NCBI GenBank assembly: GCA_001579985.1
Contig: LRSR01006095.1
Coordinates: 1 to 34,129, forward strand
DNA: 34,129 nt
Reading direction: 5' to 3'
Origin: Hypsibius dujardini
Taxonomy: Eukaryota > Tardigrada > Eutardigrada > Parachela > Hypsibiidae
In this document: one piece after another, positions 14,507-26,220 of the stretch
How positions within the stretch are numbered: the first letter of the stretch is position 1
Layout of the letters: each line of letters opens with the position of its first letter
Translations under genes and position numbers: made by a program
Notes under the pieces: model-generated
What the model was told of the DNA's origin: nothing
Databases searched by the model: none
What the model saw: the letters and a program-made list of their open reading frames with translations, nothing else

Positions 14507-15152
14507 TCGTCTGTGTGCGTGTGTGTGTCTGTGTCTGTGTGTCTGTGTGTCTGTGTGTCTGTTTGTTCGTCTGTGTTGCGTGCGTGTGTCTGTGTCTGTG
14601 TGTCTGTCCGTCTGTCTGTGTCTTTGTGTCTGTCTGTCTTTGTGTCTGTCTGTGTGTCTGTCTGTTTGTGTGCCAGTATGTCTATGTTCCTGTCGGCCTG
14701 ACTGTCCGCTGTCTGTCTCAACATGCAAGTTATTATTAAGTGACCCAGTGTATGTTTGACAAAAAAGTATAGGGCGTATAATGACTTCCGGAGAGGGCGT
14801 GCTGGTGTTGCAGTCTTAAGTTCTGAGCATGACCAATTAAAACGCCAGACCTTCATTTCTGGTACTTTCAATTCAAGAACAACGTTTTGAAGTTATGGAA
14901 AATGTAACAAGGCCACTTATTAATGCGTCACGGGGTCTTCCGGTAGCATGGTTCGTCAGCTGCATTTCTCAACAGACTGTGCTCTGATTGTCGTTGCTGT
15001 AATGAGAATAATTAATTTGAGAAACCTTTTGAGAAGCCTTGCACCGATTTTCGCCGCTTTATTGCTTGATATACGGCATCAAACAATAATGCACATCTAA
15101 CGTACTGTAATTAACGATCAAGCAGCACACTCAAGCAATCAGCAGCACACTC
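14270..15152. other. Intergenic: coiled-coil gene to pseudo-astacin A
   Basis: Apart from the GTCT tract, no coding signal. It is the divergent promoter region for both genes. Just before the ATG of A, AGCAGCACACTCA is repeated at 15121-15133 and 15141-15153, the second copy running into the start codon. Confidence 0.6.
14465..14720. repeat. GTCT/GTGTCT tract, intergenic
   Basis: Begins as pure GTCT and shifts to GTGTCT/GTGTGTCT variants. It lies between the coiled-coil gene and pseudo-astacin A. Confidence 0.9.
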
Positions 15153-17435
15153 ATGGACTACGTTCTCTGCTTGTTAGCGACAGCACTGCTTCTAATCCGG
15201 AACATTATTTCAGTTCATTGCACCACATTGTCGGCGTTCCGGCGACCCTTGGGTGCGATTCCAGTGCGGGCAGCTATCGGTCGGGATTCCAGGTAGGTAA
15301 GGTACTCCACCCTCGTTGCTCCACAATGTAAACAAGATGACCGCCCGACGTTTCTGGCTTATCTTGGAAGATATGGACCGTGGCCAAATGCAACTCGGAT
15401 CCTGTATCGCTTGGACACAAGTTACTGTAATACTTTGGATATCTCTTCACCGCTTTGATCATTTTCCTTAGTTGTTGAATTTCTTCATGTGGAATATTTC
15501 AGGCCAAGACTAGATTTTGTCCCATTTTTGTTATACAGCCGCTACGAAAACAGCCATTATTCAGCAAGCAATGGCGCAAATTTCCTCCGACACCGGCGGT
15601 TGCATCAATTTCCAGCCGTACGTTCCCGGCACCAACGCCGGATACGATCACATCGCTATAGGAAAGACTTTAAATAATGGGTAAACTTCATACAAATTCG
15701 TGGATGTCTTTACTGTATTTAATTATATATATAAATGTAATACTTATGTAATACATGTTTATTTATAATATTTATATATGTAATATTTATATAATACATG
15801 TTTATTTATAATATTTATATATGTAATATTTATCAACTTATATCATTATTATTTATTATACATTATTATTAATATCATTATTTATTTTCATAAATTGTTT
15901 TTATATATTAAATTTAATTATATATAATGTAATATTTATATATTTAATGTAATTTATAATGCAAGAAGTATACAATATAAACGTAATAGTTATGTATATA
16001 ATTAAGAAAAAATTTTATGAATATCTCGCACCTCTGTGGATTGCGGTTATGAATTTTCAGCAGGATTAGCAATGTTCTTGCTTACGTTTTAGCCAATCAC
16101 TGCCAACGTGCTTCTCGTTTCCCGGTCGAGTCATCAATCAAGCCGGTCAAGGCCAGAAAATGGCGCTCTTCGGTGCGAGCGGCACTAATGGATGTCTGGG
16201 CACGGTCCGGGATGTGATGAAATATCTGGTGCATGTTCTCGGCTTGAGGAACGAATACAATCGGTACGTCTCCCGTGGCGCCCTTCAACAAGATTAAAGT
16301 AAGCGACAGAATTTAATCCAATGAAGGGTCCCGGAAATGGGCAAAAGGGGCGGGGCAAGGGTAGTACTTGAACAATCAACCAATCAACCAGCGTAGCTCC
16401 GGAGCAATCGTAGCCGAGTTGATTGGTTGATTGTTCAATTATTACCCCTGCCCCGCCCCTTTTGCTCATTTCCGGGACCCTCTATTAGATTAAATTCTGT
16501 CGCTTACTGTGCATAATGAAACATCAGAAAGTTTGCATACTCCTCGTTTCCCTTTCAGGCCTGATCGCGATAAATACATTCAAGTCTTCACGTCCAATAT
16601 TCGTCCAGGTAAAGATTGGTCCAGGCTTGAAAGAAGCCCATGAGAAAACCAAATCCCTTACTGGGTTTTGCAGAACTTCAGTCGCTGAACCTTCTACAGC
16701 TCTACACGGCATCGCAGATAGACTACCTCAACACAGCCTTTGACTTCAATAGTGTACGTCAAAAATTCATCAAACTATTTTTCTCATTAATTAATTGCAT
16801 ATTTCAGGTTTTATTTGCTTTTTTATTTATTCATCACTGATTTTAGTGATCACTGATTTATTCATTGACGGAATTTAGTTATACTGGTGTTAAATCAATG
16901 AATCAAGTGATGTGAGAAAGAGTTGCACGCATTGGCCGAAATTGGCTCAAACTCCGACCACCCCATTTTGCTGGGCGCCGGTAAAAAATTGGCTTTTATT
17001 CGGTCAGCCTGAAGTTTTTGCCACGTGTTTTAGGTAACGATTCCGGCGCAGACAAAATACGCACTCCCGGGCACCGCCTTGTACATTCCCACCGTCACCG
17101 GGCAATCCTTCGGAACCTTACCGCGACTGAGCCAAGGCGACTGCATCGGAATCGCGCTCCAATACACCGGATGCAGCATCAATCAGTGTCGAAATCGTAA
17201 ATCGGTTTTTCATTTTTCGCGATAAACTCATGATTCGTCTTGGCGCTGGAATAAATTTGCCGCTTTTGCACTTCCATTTACAGCTTATGCCGCAACAGCA
17301 AGCACCATCCTCGGCGGAGTCACTGCGGCCACCAACGTTCTTGGCCCCCTTGGTCCCCTTGGTTCCCTTGGTTCCCTTGGTTCCCTTGGTTCCCTTGGTC
17401 CCCTTGGTTCCCTTGGTCCCCTTGGTGACGGCTAA
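15153..17435 (+). CDS. Secreted pseudo-astacin A (catalytically dead M12A-like)
   Basis: Exons 15153-15292, 15371-15426, 15539-15680, 16093-16263, 16559-16608, 16674-16753, 17034-17196 and 17284-17435 give 317 residues. Residues 1-22 are a signal peptide (MDYVLCLLATALLLI...). Astacin landmarks follow in order: ILYRLD (about 57-62, matching WP..IPY), GGCINF (85-90), TCFSFPG (118-124), NGCLG (145-149), RPDRD after the active-site helix, FDFNS then VTIP, LSQGDC (245-250). Where astacins have HExxHxxGFxHE this protein has KYLVHVLGLRNE (156-167), so two of three His ligands and the catalytic Glu are gone; the Met-turn SIMHY reads SVTIP. Six cysteines (87, 119, 147, 250, 260, 265) suggest three disulfides. 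The tail (290-317) is a run of GPLGSL-type repeats. Proteolysis is very unlikely; binding, decoy, inhibitor or structural roles are open. Confidence 0.86.
15712..16030. repeat. AT-rich intron 3 of pseudo-astacin A
   Basis: Very AT-rich. A 42-base block containing ATACATGTTTATTTATAATA occurs at 15749-15790 and again at 15792-15833. Confidence 0.75.
16302..16504. mobile_element. 203-bp hairpin element (MITE-like) in pseudo-astacin A intron 4
   Basis: The two halves (about 16302-16388 and 16418-16504) are near-perfect reverse complements around a spacer of about 29 bases. Ends are AGCGACAGAATTTAAT and its complement, each flanked by TA. TA flanks and long terminal inverted repeats are typical of Tc1/mariner-derived non-autonomous elements. 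Confidence 0.7.
17342..17427. repeat. 9-bp coding repeat, tail of pseudo-astacin A
   Basis: Tandem CTTGGTTCC/CTTGGTCCC units encode Gly-Pro/Ser-Leu triplets. The repeat is in frame and ends just before the stop. Confidence 0.85.
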
Positions 17436-18528
17436 AGGATCGAAGTTATGCCAACAGATTCTTGGAGAATTTTTCTTTCGGCTGAACCTCATTTCCTAAC
17501 TTGTCTACCTAGCCACAAACCTACAATGCATGTCTAACTCATTTGAAAATTCCCTCAAACCTGTCCGTCCACTTGCCGGAAATTCAGTAAAAAGTTAATG
17601 TAAACTTGCTATATTCCCAAACCAAGGGGGCGGTGTCAAACGAGTGCTATGTACGAGTACATGGATGAAGGCTAGTGAACACAGCATCGTTCTAACAAAC
17701 CTCTCGATATCACGTTATGTATTACTTGAATATATAATTTAATTTAATTTAATTTATATATATGTAAAATAAAATGTATACAAATTTAAATTAAATTAAA
17801 ATAAATTATATTTAACTGTTTTTTTAATTTGGGTTAGTGTTGCCATAATTTTATAGGAGATTCCTTAGCTGGGAATATCACATTTCATTGACAAATCAGA
17901 AATTTTTATGATCAGCGAGAAGGTGCTTCGTACGGTACACCTACGGTACGGTATGATCAGCGAGAAGGTACGTTCGTACGGTACGAGAGCTTCCGAGGGG
18001 ATACGGATTTTGTACGAGCGACGAACAACATAACTCGCAAATTCTTCATTCAAAGACTGAATGACAGTAAAAACATTATAATTCAACGGGGTCACTTAAG
18101 AGAAAGGGGGTAATAAGGTAGTCCCATCAAAAGGGGTCACTACAGCCATTACCAGTGAACAGAAAGCAGCGCTTAATTAAATCGCCACATCACTTTGGAT
18201 TAGAATAGTAAACGCGGGTTTCAAAGCCACGGCCATCGGTCACTTTCCCCATTACGTTATGTATGATGTAACGGATGTGGTGATCATTAACGCGAGCTCA
18301 TCGCTTCGCTGCGCGTGGCCTTTAAAAAGATGTTATCATGTGTATAGCCGGACGGAGCAAAATTTAATAGCACAATAGCGGAAACGTTAGGGCTCTCTCC
18401 CGCGTCATTGTCAGAAGAAAAGCCTTTACGGAAAACCACACCTGACCATTGTGTGTCCATTGTGTGTCCATTGTGTGTCGTATTTGTTTGGGAATCATTA
18501 TTTGGCCGGACCGTATATCCTCAGAGCA
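17436..18528. other. Intergenic: pseudo-astacin A to B
   Basis: No gene seen. It contains an AT-rich stretch (17700-17860), a direct repeat of GATCAGCGAGAAGGT with nearby CGTACGGTAC palindromes (17911-17985), and three copies of TTGTGTGTCCA at 18449-18480. Confidence 0.5.
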
Positions 18529-18561
18529 ATGGTCAAGCACATTTTGAGGTTCTCCTCTCAC

Positions 18562-18736
18562 ATGACGCAGCACTGCTTTGCCATTATCACGACATGGTGT
18601 ATACTGCTGACCCTCCGACCACTCGATCCGGTCATGGCAACCACATTTTCGTCCTTCCGGCGCAAAATCGGTGTGGTTCCGGTTCGGTCGGCTATAAATC
18701 GAGACACTCGGTAAGTTCGATATATCTAACAGACAT

Positions 18737-18771
<35 letters not shown>

Positions 18772-21354
18772 TGCATTTGACACATATTTGTCAGTGTGGG
18801 ACTCATAGGGCTAACAGTTGTTAGTGAAGGAGCTCTCCCGTAAGTTTGCTGACTTTCCAGTTACGGTCCGTGGTTAAATCCAACACAAATCCTCTATCGG
18901 TTAGATACTACTTACAGTAAGCCCTACTTTGTTCTTTTCATGGTTTTCATTTATGTAAAGACTGCATTTACCAAAATTTTGGTCCGCACGCAGCCGCTAC
19001 TGAGACCTCGACGATTCAGCAAGCAATGACACAAATCTCCAGCGACACAGGCGGCTGCATCAAGTTCCAACCATACGTCACGGGAACCAATGCTGGGACT
19101 GACCATATTTTCATTGGGAAAACTCTCAACAACGGGTACGAGTGGCTGCCCGTTCTAACATGCTACTTTGTAATGCTTGTAAGAGACAGACAGAGAGAGA
19201 GAGATGAAATCACTATGTAATTTTGGGCACACCCTTCCGATTCCTTTCAGGCAAGCCATACCGACGTGCTTCTCCTTTCCGGGCCGTGTGCTGACGCAAG
19301 CCGGGCAAGGCCAGAAAATGGCGGTCTTCGGTGCGAGCAACACGAACGGATGCCTCGACACCGTCCGGGACGTGATGAAATATCTGGTTCATGTTCTCGG
19401 CTTGAGGAACGAATACAACCGGTTAGTGTGGAAAAGAACATCGTGCCGTTCATCTCACCATCTGAGTGCAAATTCCTGACACTGCGTTACTCCTTATGTC
19501 CATTCCAGACCGGATCGCGATCAGTACATTCAGACTTTCCCCGCAAACATTCGACCAGGTATTAACACACAGAACTGCATCGTCAGTCCATCATACTGTT
19601 TCCAGAAGCACCTCAGTCCACCCCCAGCGCACCCTCAGTCCACCCTCAGTCCACCCTCAGTCCACCCTCAGTGCACCCTCAGTGCACCCTCAGTGCAACC
19701 TCAGTGCACCTTCAGGCACCCTCAGTGCACCCTCAGTGCACCCTCAGTGCACCCTCAGTGCACCCTCAGGCATCCTCCGTGCACCTTCAGTGCACCCTCA
19801 GTGCACCCTCAGTGCACCCTCAGTGCACCCTCAGTGCACCCTCAGTCCGTCATACTGTTTTGCAGAAGCTCATTCTTACGTTGGAGAGAAGAGGAGGAGG
19901 GGGGAGGGGGATTGACTGAATTTATCCAATGTATTATCATTTTCAGTCAATTAGGATGTAGGAATTATATGCAGACAGACATGTATACTTGTATTAATAT
20001 TATTTCATTCCAGAGCTTCAGGCCCTGAATATCCTGAGGCCTTATACGGCAGCTCAGGTTGATTATCTCAACACAGCTTTTGACTTTAACAGCGTAGGTC
20101 CCAAAAAATGAACCTTACTGGCAGCAACCGTGTATTTTCATTTAAATATCCATTTATTCATTTATCATTTAAATATCTGTACGTGTATGTGCGTGTGTAG
20201 GTGACAATTCCATCAGCCTCAAAATATGCCAATCCGGGAACCCTGCTCTACACCCCCACCATCAGCGGTGTATCATTTGGGACCTTGCCGCGCCTCAGTC
20301 AAGGCGACTGCATCGGAATTGTGCTGCAGTATCCCGGCTGTAGCATTGCTTCATGTCAGAATCGTAAGTTTCGTGGTGCCCAACGCGTCTCGGTACATTA
20401 ATAATTATTGGCGGTACACACACGCGGAGTTATCCGGCGGTCAGACGGTTCACTGACATGGGGTCACTCCCATCCCAAATTCAAATTGAAATCGATTGGC
20501 ATCAGTGCGATATGTTTTTGACTTCATGGAGAGGAACTTGCCAACTTTGGATGAATTCGCTGGGTTAAACTGCCATTTCACGGCTAATGCGAAATTTCAC
20601 TGGCTAAATTAAAAATATCGCAATAGAATTTGTTTCTAAACCTTATTATATATTAGTGAGAAAAGGATTGATTGATTGATTGATGGCGTTATGCCACGCT
20701 CGTGTGAAAGTGAAGATAGTCGAGCATTCGAAGCTGACTCAATCCGGAAAGTGAAATATTGCAGGTTCATCTTTAAAAAGGAAAAATCCCCGGATGGTTT
20801 AAAGGGAATTTTGTCAATTTTCAACCTGCAGACTCCTCGATGGATTGTTTGATTCGATGATTGAATGGGTTGCAGTTAAGAATAAGACAGTGCCGCAATC
20901 AGTCGAAGTGTCTGCAGGTTACTTTGACTGCGCTTTTTTTTATTTCATTTTGGAGGTTTCTCATTTTTCAAAAATCGTTCATCTGAAAGCGCATCAATTT
21001 CGTTGCGCTATTATTCTTTTCCTTAATGACAATAACAAAAGCAAAGTACTAAACATACGCGGAAAAAAGTAAACCTGCAAGATTTCACCTTTCTCTTTTG
21101 AATTATGAGTTGAACTTCATCATGCTTCTCTTGTAGCGTATGTGACTCAAGGAATTCCGGTAACTACTGCGGCAACGACTGGAACGACAGGAACGGGAAC
21201 CACCGCGGCCACCACCACCGGCAATACCGCAACGACCACTCCCAATACCGCCACTACCAATACCGCAACGACCACCGCTAATACGGCTACTACCCCTACG
21301 ACCAATAGTAATAATGGTGGTGGTGGTGGTGGTGGTGTTCCCGGTGGTCCTTAA
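18562..21354 (+). CDS. Secreted pseudo-astacin B, Thr-rich tail
   Basis: Exons 18562-18710, 18861-18916, 18994-19135, 19251-19421, 19509-19558, 20014-20093, 20201-20363 and 21137-21354 give 342 residues. Exons 2-7 have exactly the lengths of those in A (56, 142, 171, 50, 80, 163), so A and B are recent duplicates. The signal peptide is MTQHCFAIITTWCILLTL...; an in-frame ATG at 18529 would add 11 residues. Landmarks: ILYRLD, GGCIKF, TCFSFPG, NGCLD, RPDRDQY, FDFNSVTIP, LSQGDC. The active-site segment is KYLVHVLGLRNE (about 159-170) instead of HExxHxxGFxHE. The tail is different from A: about 45 residues dominated by Thr, Ala and Asn (mucin-like, O-glycosylation likely), then seven Gly and PGGP. 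Intron 5 holds an 11-bp minisatellite; intron 7 is long (773 nt) with no visible gene. Confidence 0.86.
18731..18772. repeat. CAGA tract, pseudo-astacin B intron 1
   Basis: Short pure CAGACAGA run. Confidence 0.85.
19612..19855. repeat. 11-bp minisatellite, pseudo-astacin B intron 5
   Basis: About twenty copies of CCCTCAGTGCA or CCCTCAGTCCA. The unit length is not a multiple of three and the array is non-coding. Confidence 0.88.
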
Positions 21355-22046
21355 AGCACATTGCCTCAATCAGCATGCTAAATACATATTTTATTATTTT
21401 ATATATATATTTTATATTGTATATATTCAAAGTCGGAATTGTTTTTTGCCATTTTATTCGATAAACAGAAATATAGTTACTGTAGATTTAGAATACATCC
21501 GTAAATGTGCACACTGCGCACTGGGTGCTTGTAGCGTGAATAATACAACGGAACCGCGCACATCTCGGAGCACTCTTTCCCGATGTCCAAGCGTAGTGAC
21601 GGTTTAAGAAGGGCAGTCAAAATTTGTGCTCGCACGTGAAGCGCAATTAATGGGAGAACTGTCCGTTAAGGGATCTCTCGCGGAGAAAGCTGTGCAGCAG
21701 TTCTATTGGCAGTCTATTTGCGCAGCGAGCTTACATAAGACGCCGTCAATAAAGAGCGATCATTAGCGATGATCGCTGGTAATATTTTTCGGACAAAAAC
21801 ACAGTGCTCTAGTTTTACACACAATGCTCTAGTTTTACACATTTGTGTTAGAGTTACACACAGTGCTCTAGTTTTACACATTTTGTGTTAGATTTACACA
21901 CAATGCTCTAGTTTTACACATTTTGTGTTAGGTTCACACACTAAAATAGTCCCTGGTAGCGGACGTTAACGGGTTAATACAACCACAAAAGACATAATTG
22001 GTTTGTGTGTGATTCTTGCGCTCTTCTTATCAATCCTCAATCGTAG
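21355..22046. other. Intergenic: pseudo-astacin B to pseudogene C
   Basis: No gene seen. 21795-21945 is a tandem repeat of about 40-bp units containing GCTCTAGTTTTACACA followed by TGTGTTAGATTTACAC; the two parts of each unit are partly complementary. No signal-peptide exon for C was recognised. Confidence 0.55.
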
Positions 22047-23680
22047 CACGGGACGGACGAACCATCATCGAAAGTGCCATGACTCAATTAACTCGCGACA
22101 TGAAGCAGTGCATCTAATTTAAACCGCTGGACTCCGCAGCTGCTGGCGCAGTTACGGATCATTTGTACCTTGGGAAATTGTTGAACAACGGGTAAAAAAG
22201 ACCTAAATTTATTCGTTATTTCTATTTAAAATACAGAATTCAGAAAACAAAAACACATTTTGTACTGATAATATTGTTTTTAAGTTTTGATATAATATAT
22301 TTAATATTGCTTTTACGTCTGTTGTTATTACGAGTAAAAAGGACGAACATGAACGTCTGCTTCTCCTTCCCTGGCCGAGTGCTGCGACAGGCCAACCGTC
22401 ATCAGAAAGTCCTCATTATCGACGGAGACAGCGGTTGTCTAGGCAGTGTGCGAGAAGTGATGAAATACTTGGTTCAAAGTTTAGGTAATGAATTAAGAAA
22501 AAAATACTTCTGCTTTCGTCCGTCACAACATTAGCGTGGTTTTAGGTTTACGAAATAAAATAAATCGGCCTGATCGGGACGGTTCCGTTCAGGTGCTCAC
22601 AAACAACATTCGCCCAGGTAAGATTCCTTGGCTTGGCTTGCAAGACTTAGCTTGCTAGGCTTGGCTTGATAGGCTAGGCTTGGCTTGTTAGGCTTGGCTT
22701 GCTAGGATTCGCTTGCTAGGATAGGCTTGCTAGGTAGGCTTGGCTTGACTTGCTAGGCTAGGCTTGGCTTGCTAGGCTTGGCCTGCTAGGCTTGGCTTGC
22801 TAGGCTTGGCTTGCTAGGCTTGGCTTGCTAGGCTTGGCTTGCGCTATATGCTTAAGCGCCAAGGCTCGCTCGACTAATTTTTTACGATAATTAATCTGCA
22901 TGATCTTGCAGAATTTTCGGGGCTCTATTCCTACAAGAAGTATAACTCTTTACAAGTGGATTACATAAAACAACCCTTTGACTATGACTCCGGTAAAGCT
23001 AAATGAAATTTATCTGAAACCCTTAGCCCGGGTAGAAAACTATCTAGACGCCCAAAAAGGAACTTTCTCCTTACATGCACCCACCTTTCTTGAATAATCA
23101 CACAACCTAACTCCTCAACTTCAAATATCAATAAATGCTGTTTTGTTCCTTTTCATACTGTATGTTCCCTTTTCACGTTGTTCTTGTTTTCCACTATGTT
23201 CGTTTTTTCAAAATATTGACCTAACTTTGATTCTTATTATATAGTAACAATTGCTTCACCCAAAAAGTACGCAAAAAAGGCACTCTGGTGTTCGTGACGA
23301 AATCTTCAAATCGCATCCAGGAAATCGGAACACAAACGAGGTTAAGTTTTGATGACTGCGTCGGACTGGCCCTGTTGTACCCCAGATGCAGTTATGCGTT
23401 GACCGTAAGGTTAATTTTCACTCCTTCCTCTCGGAGCAGCAGCTTGATCAATCACACTTCGGGCAATACGAATTTTTTTACCGTATTTTTCTGTACTCGA
23501 ATTAATTGCACAGCTGTGTCCGTCTAGTCAGCGGACTATGAGGACAGCATGGCTGCAACATTTCCAGCTACGCAGCGACCCAGTGGAGGAATCACGTCGT
23601 CAACCACGCCCACCAGCGGCCACCTAACCGTGAATGCAACCACTTATGCACCTAGAATGGTGTCTGATTTTCAACTGTAA
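22047..23680 (+). pseudogene. Pseudo-astacin C, degenerate copy
   Basis: Exon relics are at 22047-22191, 22342-22484, 22546-22617, 22912-22992, 23245-23404 and 23532-23680. They match the family in order: MTQLTRDMKQCI, VCFSFPG, SGCLGSVREVMKYL, LRNKINRPDRD, NIRP, FDYDS, VTIASPKKYA, LSFDDCVGLALLYP and a Ser/Thr-rich tail ending DFQL. Two disabling changes are visible: TAA at 22115-22117, where relatives have Lys or Asn after CI, and a frame change in the A-rich stretch 23268-23280 before GTLVFV. No signal-peptide exon was found upstream. The active-site segment (KYLVQSLGLRNK) was already non-catalytic before decay. Intron 5 contains a large GGCTTGGCTTGCTAG minisatellite. Confidence 0.78.
22627..22845. 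repeat. 15-bp minisatellite, pseudogene C intron
   Basis: Tandem GGCTTGGCTTGCTAG units with small changes. Confidence 0.85.
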
Positions 23681-24062
23681 TTCGTAGGATCAAAATGGGT
23701 GAAAATGTGCATGTTTGCATTGACATGCCGCGCACCCAAAATTATCCGTCGTCAGTGGCTAAACAGGCTATCAGTGCGGAAGGCGTGCATGATGTGAGAG
23801 TGGTTTTATGAAAATTTAAATCTGCAGACGTCGGTATTGGGTCGACTGAAGGCCCAGTTTTTAAGGCAGATTTGCCAGTTGCCGCACAAAATGGAAATTG
23901 TAACCGTGATGTGAAATTTACACGTCAACTTCAAAGCTGTGCGAAAAAGCTCTTTCTTCAGCGTCTTTAAGACTACATTTTCGTCGTCTCTATTTTATTT
24001 TCTGCTAGTTTAAGTCTGGATCAAGCGAAGCCTATTGTTTTAACTTGTGGAAGTGTGGAAAA
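23681..24062. other. Intergenic: pseudogene C to pseudo-astacin D
   Basis: Nothing recognised beyond presumed promoter sequence of D. Confidence 0.4.
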
Positions 24063-26220
24063 ATGGTTTTTTGGTCAGCAACGTTGGGCGTGGTCGTCCT
24101 TCTCAGCGTAGCCCTATCCTGTCAAGGAGCGATTCTCTCGAGGTTCGCCAACACCGACTACTCCAAGCTCGGTCTGCGGGAAGGTCGTGTTGTTCGAACG
24201 GTAGACTCAGCACATTCGGCATGGCCACAGCCGAATGCCATACCCTACCGACTAGATGATCGATACAGTAGGATATCTAGGCTTGCTTACTTTTAGCAGA
24301 ACATGTCTGTGTGTCTGTGTGCCTCTGTGTCTGTGTGTCTGTGTGTCTGTGTGTTTGTGTGTCTGTGTGTCTGTGTGTCTGTAAGTCTTTGTGTCTGTGT
24401 GTCTGTCAGTCTGTGTATCTGTGTGTCTGTGTGTCTGTGTGTCTGTGTGTCTGTGTGTCTGTGTGTCTGTGTGTCTGTGTGTCTGTGTGTCTGTGTGTCT
24501 GTACGTTTGTGTGGCTGTGTGTCTGTTTGCCCATTTTTTCCTCTGTTCATCTGTTTGTCCATCCATCTGTCTGTTTCTCTTCCTGTTTCTCTTCCTGTTT
24601 CTCTTCCTGTTTCCAGAATAACTTACTGACTGCCTTTCAGCTGCTGCTGAGAAAACGCTCATTACAAATGCCATGGCAGCGATTACGGCGGATCTGCGGT
24701 GTATCCAGTGGGTGCCCTATAATAATGCCACTGACTTCAATGTCAAACCGAGCCTTTTCATTGGGCCCACAACAAATGCTGGGTAATGGGCCTTTTGTTC
24801 TGTTTGATGCAAGACTGCAAGTGGAGATGGTCTGAGATTCATCGTGGTGCTTGCATTGCAGTGTTCCTTTCACCACGTGCTTCTCCTTTCCGGGACTGGT
24901 GACATCGGTTGGAACAAGCCGAGGTGCTCAAAAACTCGGCATCGTTAGCGGTGTAGATGGATGCATGACTCCCAGAGAGATCATGAAGTATTTAGGTTAG
25001 TAACAATAGTACCGACACCTTTGGACCTTTAAACTGAAAATTGAGACGTTGGTAGTGGAGTAAGACCTAGAGAGATAATTTTATTCGAATATAGTGAATT
25101 CGCTGGGACTTCGGGACGAGTGGCGACGACCTGGACGTGACGCTGTCATTAGGGTGAGTTCTGCCCCTCTCCCGTTCCGTTCCAAATAATAACAACGGTA
25201 GTCCGTATCTAATGACGGCAGGGTTATGGGTGTGGAAAATTCACAGACATAGCACAGACGCAGACGCAGACACAGACACAGACACAGACACAGACACAGG
25301 CACAGACACAAACACAGACACAGACACAAACACAAACACAGACACAGACACAGACACAGGCACAGGCACAGGCACAGACACAAACACAGACACAGACACA
25401 GACACAGACACAGACACAGACACAGACACAGACACAGACACAGACACAGACACAGACACAGACACAAAAACAGACACAGACACGTATTCAAAATAAGGAT
25501 GAGCAGGGTCAAAGAGTACCCGGAGCTAACAATAGTTACCCCGCAAGTAATGTTTACTCCTTTACTCCAGGTCAACGTTGGTAACGTGAAAACAAGTAAG
25601 GCTACCAACCAGTTCTAACCGGATTTCCATCTTAGTACAGTAACCGTTTTTCCCACTCAGCTCTTGGTGCACCAGCTGCTGAAATAGTCCGCGAGTACGG
25701 CACCGCCGCGGTGGCGCCGGTCGTCATAACCGCCGGTCAGACCACCGACACAATGACCACAAACTTTGACCTCAACAGCATCACCATGATCGCTCCGACC
25801 AAGTACGCCATCAGTGCGGCTCAACCGATCTACACCGTCATTGCGGGGACGGTTCCTGGCAACCTGGCTCGCCTGAGTTTTGATGACTGCCGCGGCCTTC
25901 AGGCTCTCTACTCCACGTTAGGATGCAATGCTGCCGGCATTCAGTGCGCCGATCGTAAGTATCAAGTCCTCACTGCTGTAATACCTGGTTCCTTCTCGAC
26001 TCATCTCGAACCTTTTCCCTCTTTCTTGCCACACAAAACAGCCTACAATCCTGCTAATCCTGCTTTGACTGTCACGTTGCCGCCGGTCACCAATCCCCTG
26101 CAACCGGGTGTCGCTGTGGGCTCGGTGGTCCCCGGCGTCCCCGGCGTCGTCGCCACCTCGGTTCTCCCACCCTTGGACGTGGTGCCAGGAGTTATACCAC
26201 CCATCGACATCACGCCTTAA
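24063..26220 (+). CDS. Secreted pseudo-astacin D, PIDITP tail
   Basis: Exons 24063-24267, 24641-24782, 24862-24995, 25095-25153, 25571-25595, 25661-25954 and 26042-26220 give 345 residues. Signal peptide MVFWSATLGVVVLLSVALSC (1-20). Landmarks: AIPYRLD (about 60-67), LRCIQW, TTCFSFPG (120-127), DGCMT (148-152), RRPGRD, FDLNSITMIAP, LSFDDC and two further Cys. The segment in place of the zinc motif is KYLVNSLGLRDE (158-169): no His ligand at all remains, and the catalytic Glu is Tyr. The first intron of A/B is missing, so signal peptide and IPYRLD share one exon. Exon 5 is only 25 nt. The tail is Pro/Val/Gly-rich and ends in PIDITP, as in F. Introns 1 and 4 contain complementary simple repeats. 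Function unknown. Confidence 0.86.
24303..24535. repeat. TGTGTCTG tract, pseudo-astacin D intron 1
   Basis: Eight-base unit repeat immediately after exon 1. Confidence 0.9.
25250..25492. repeat. CAGACA tract, pseudo-astacin D intron 4
   Basis: Six-base unit repeat, complementary in sequence to the intron 1 tract. Confidence 0.9.

Noticed and set aside
17118-17492. Minus-strand frame with Lys-Gly-Thr repeats, collagen-like
   Set aside because: It is the reverse strand of the GPLGSL coding tail of pseudo-astacin A, which fits a complete eight-exon model.
19612-19855. CRISPR-like regular repeat array
   Set aside because: The 11-bp units have no unique spacers, and the array lies in an intron of a eukaryotic gene.
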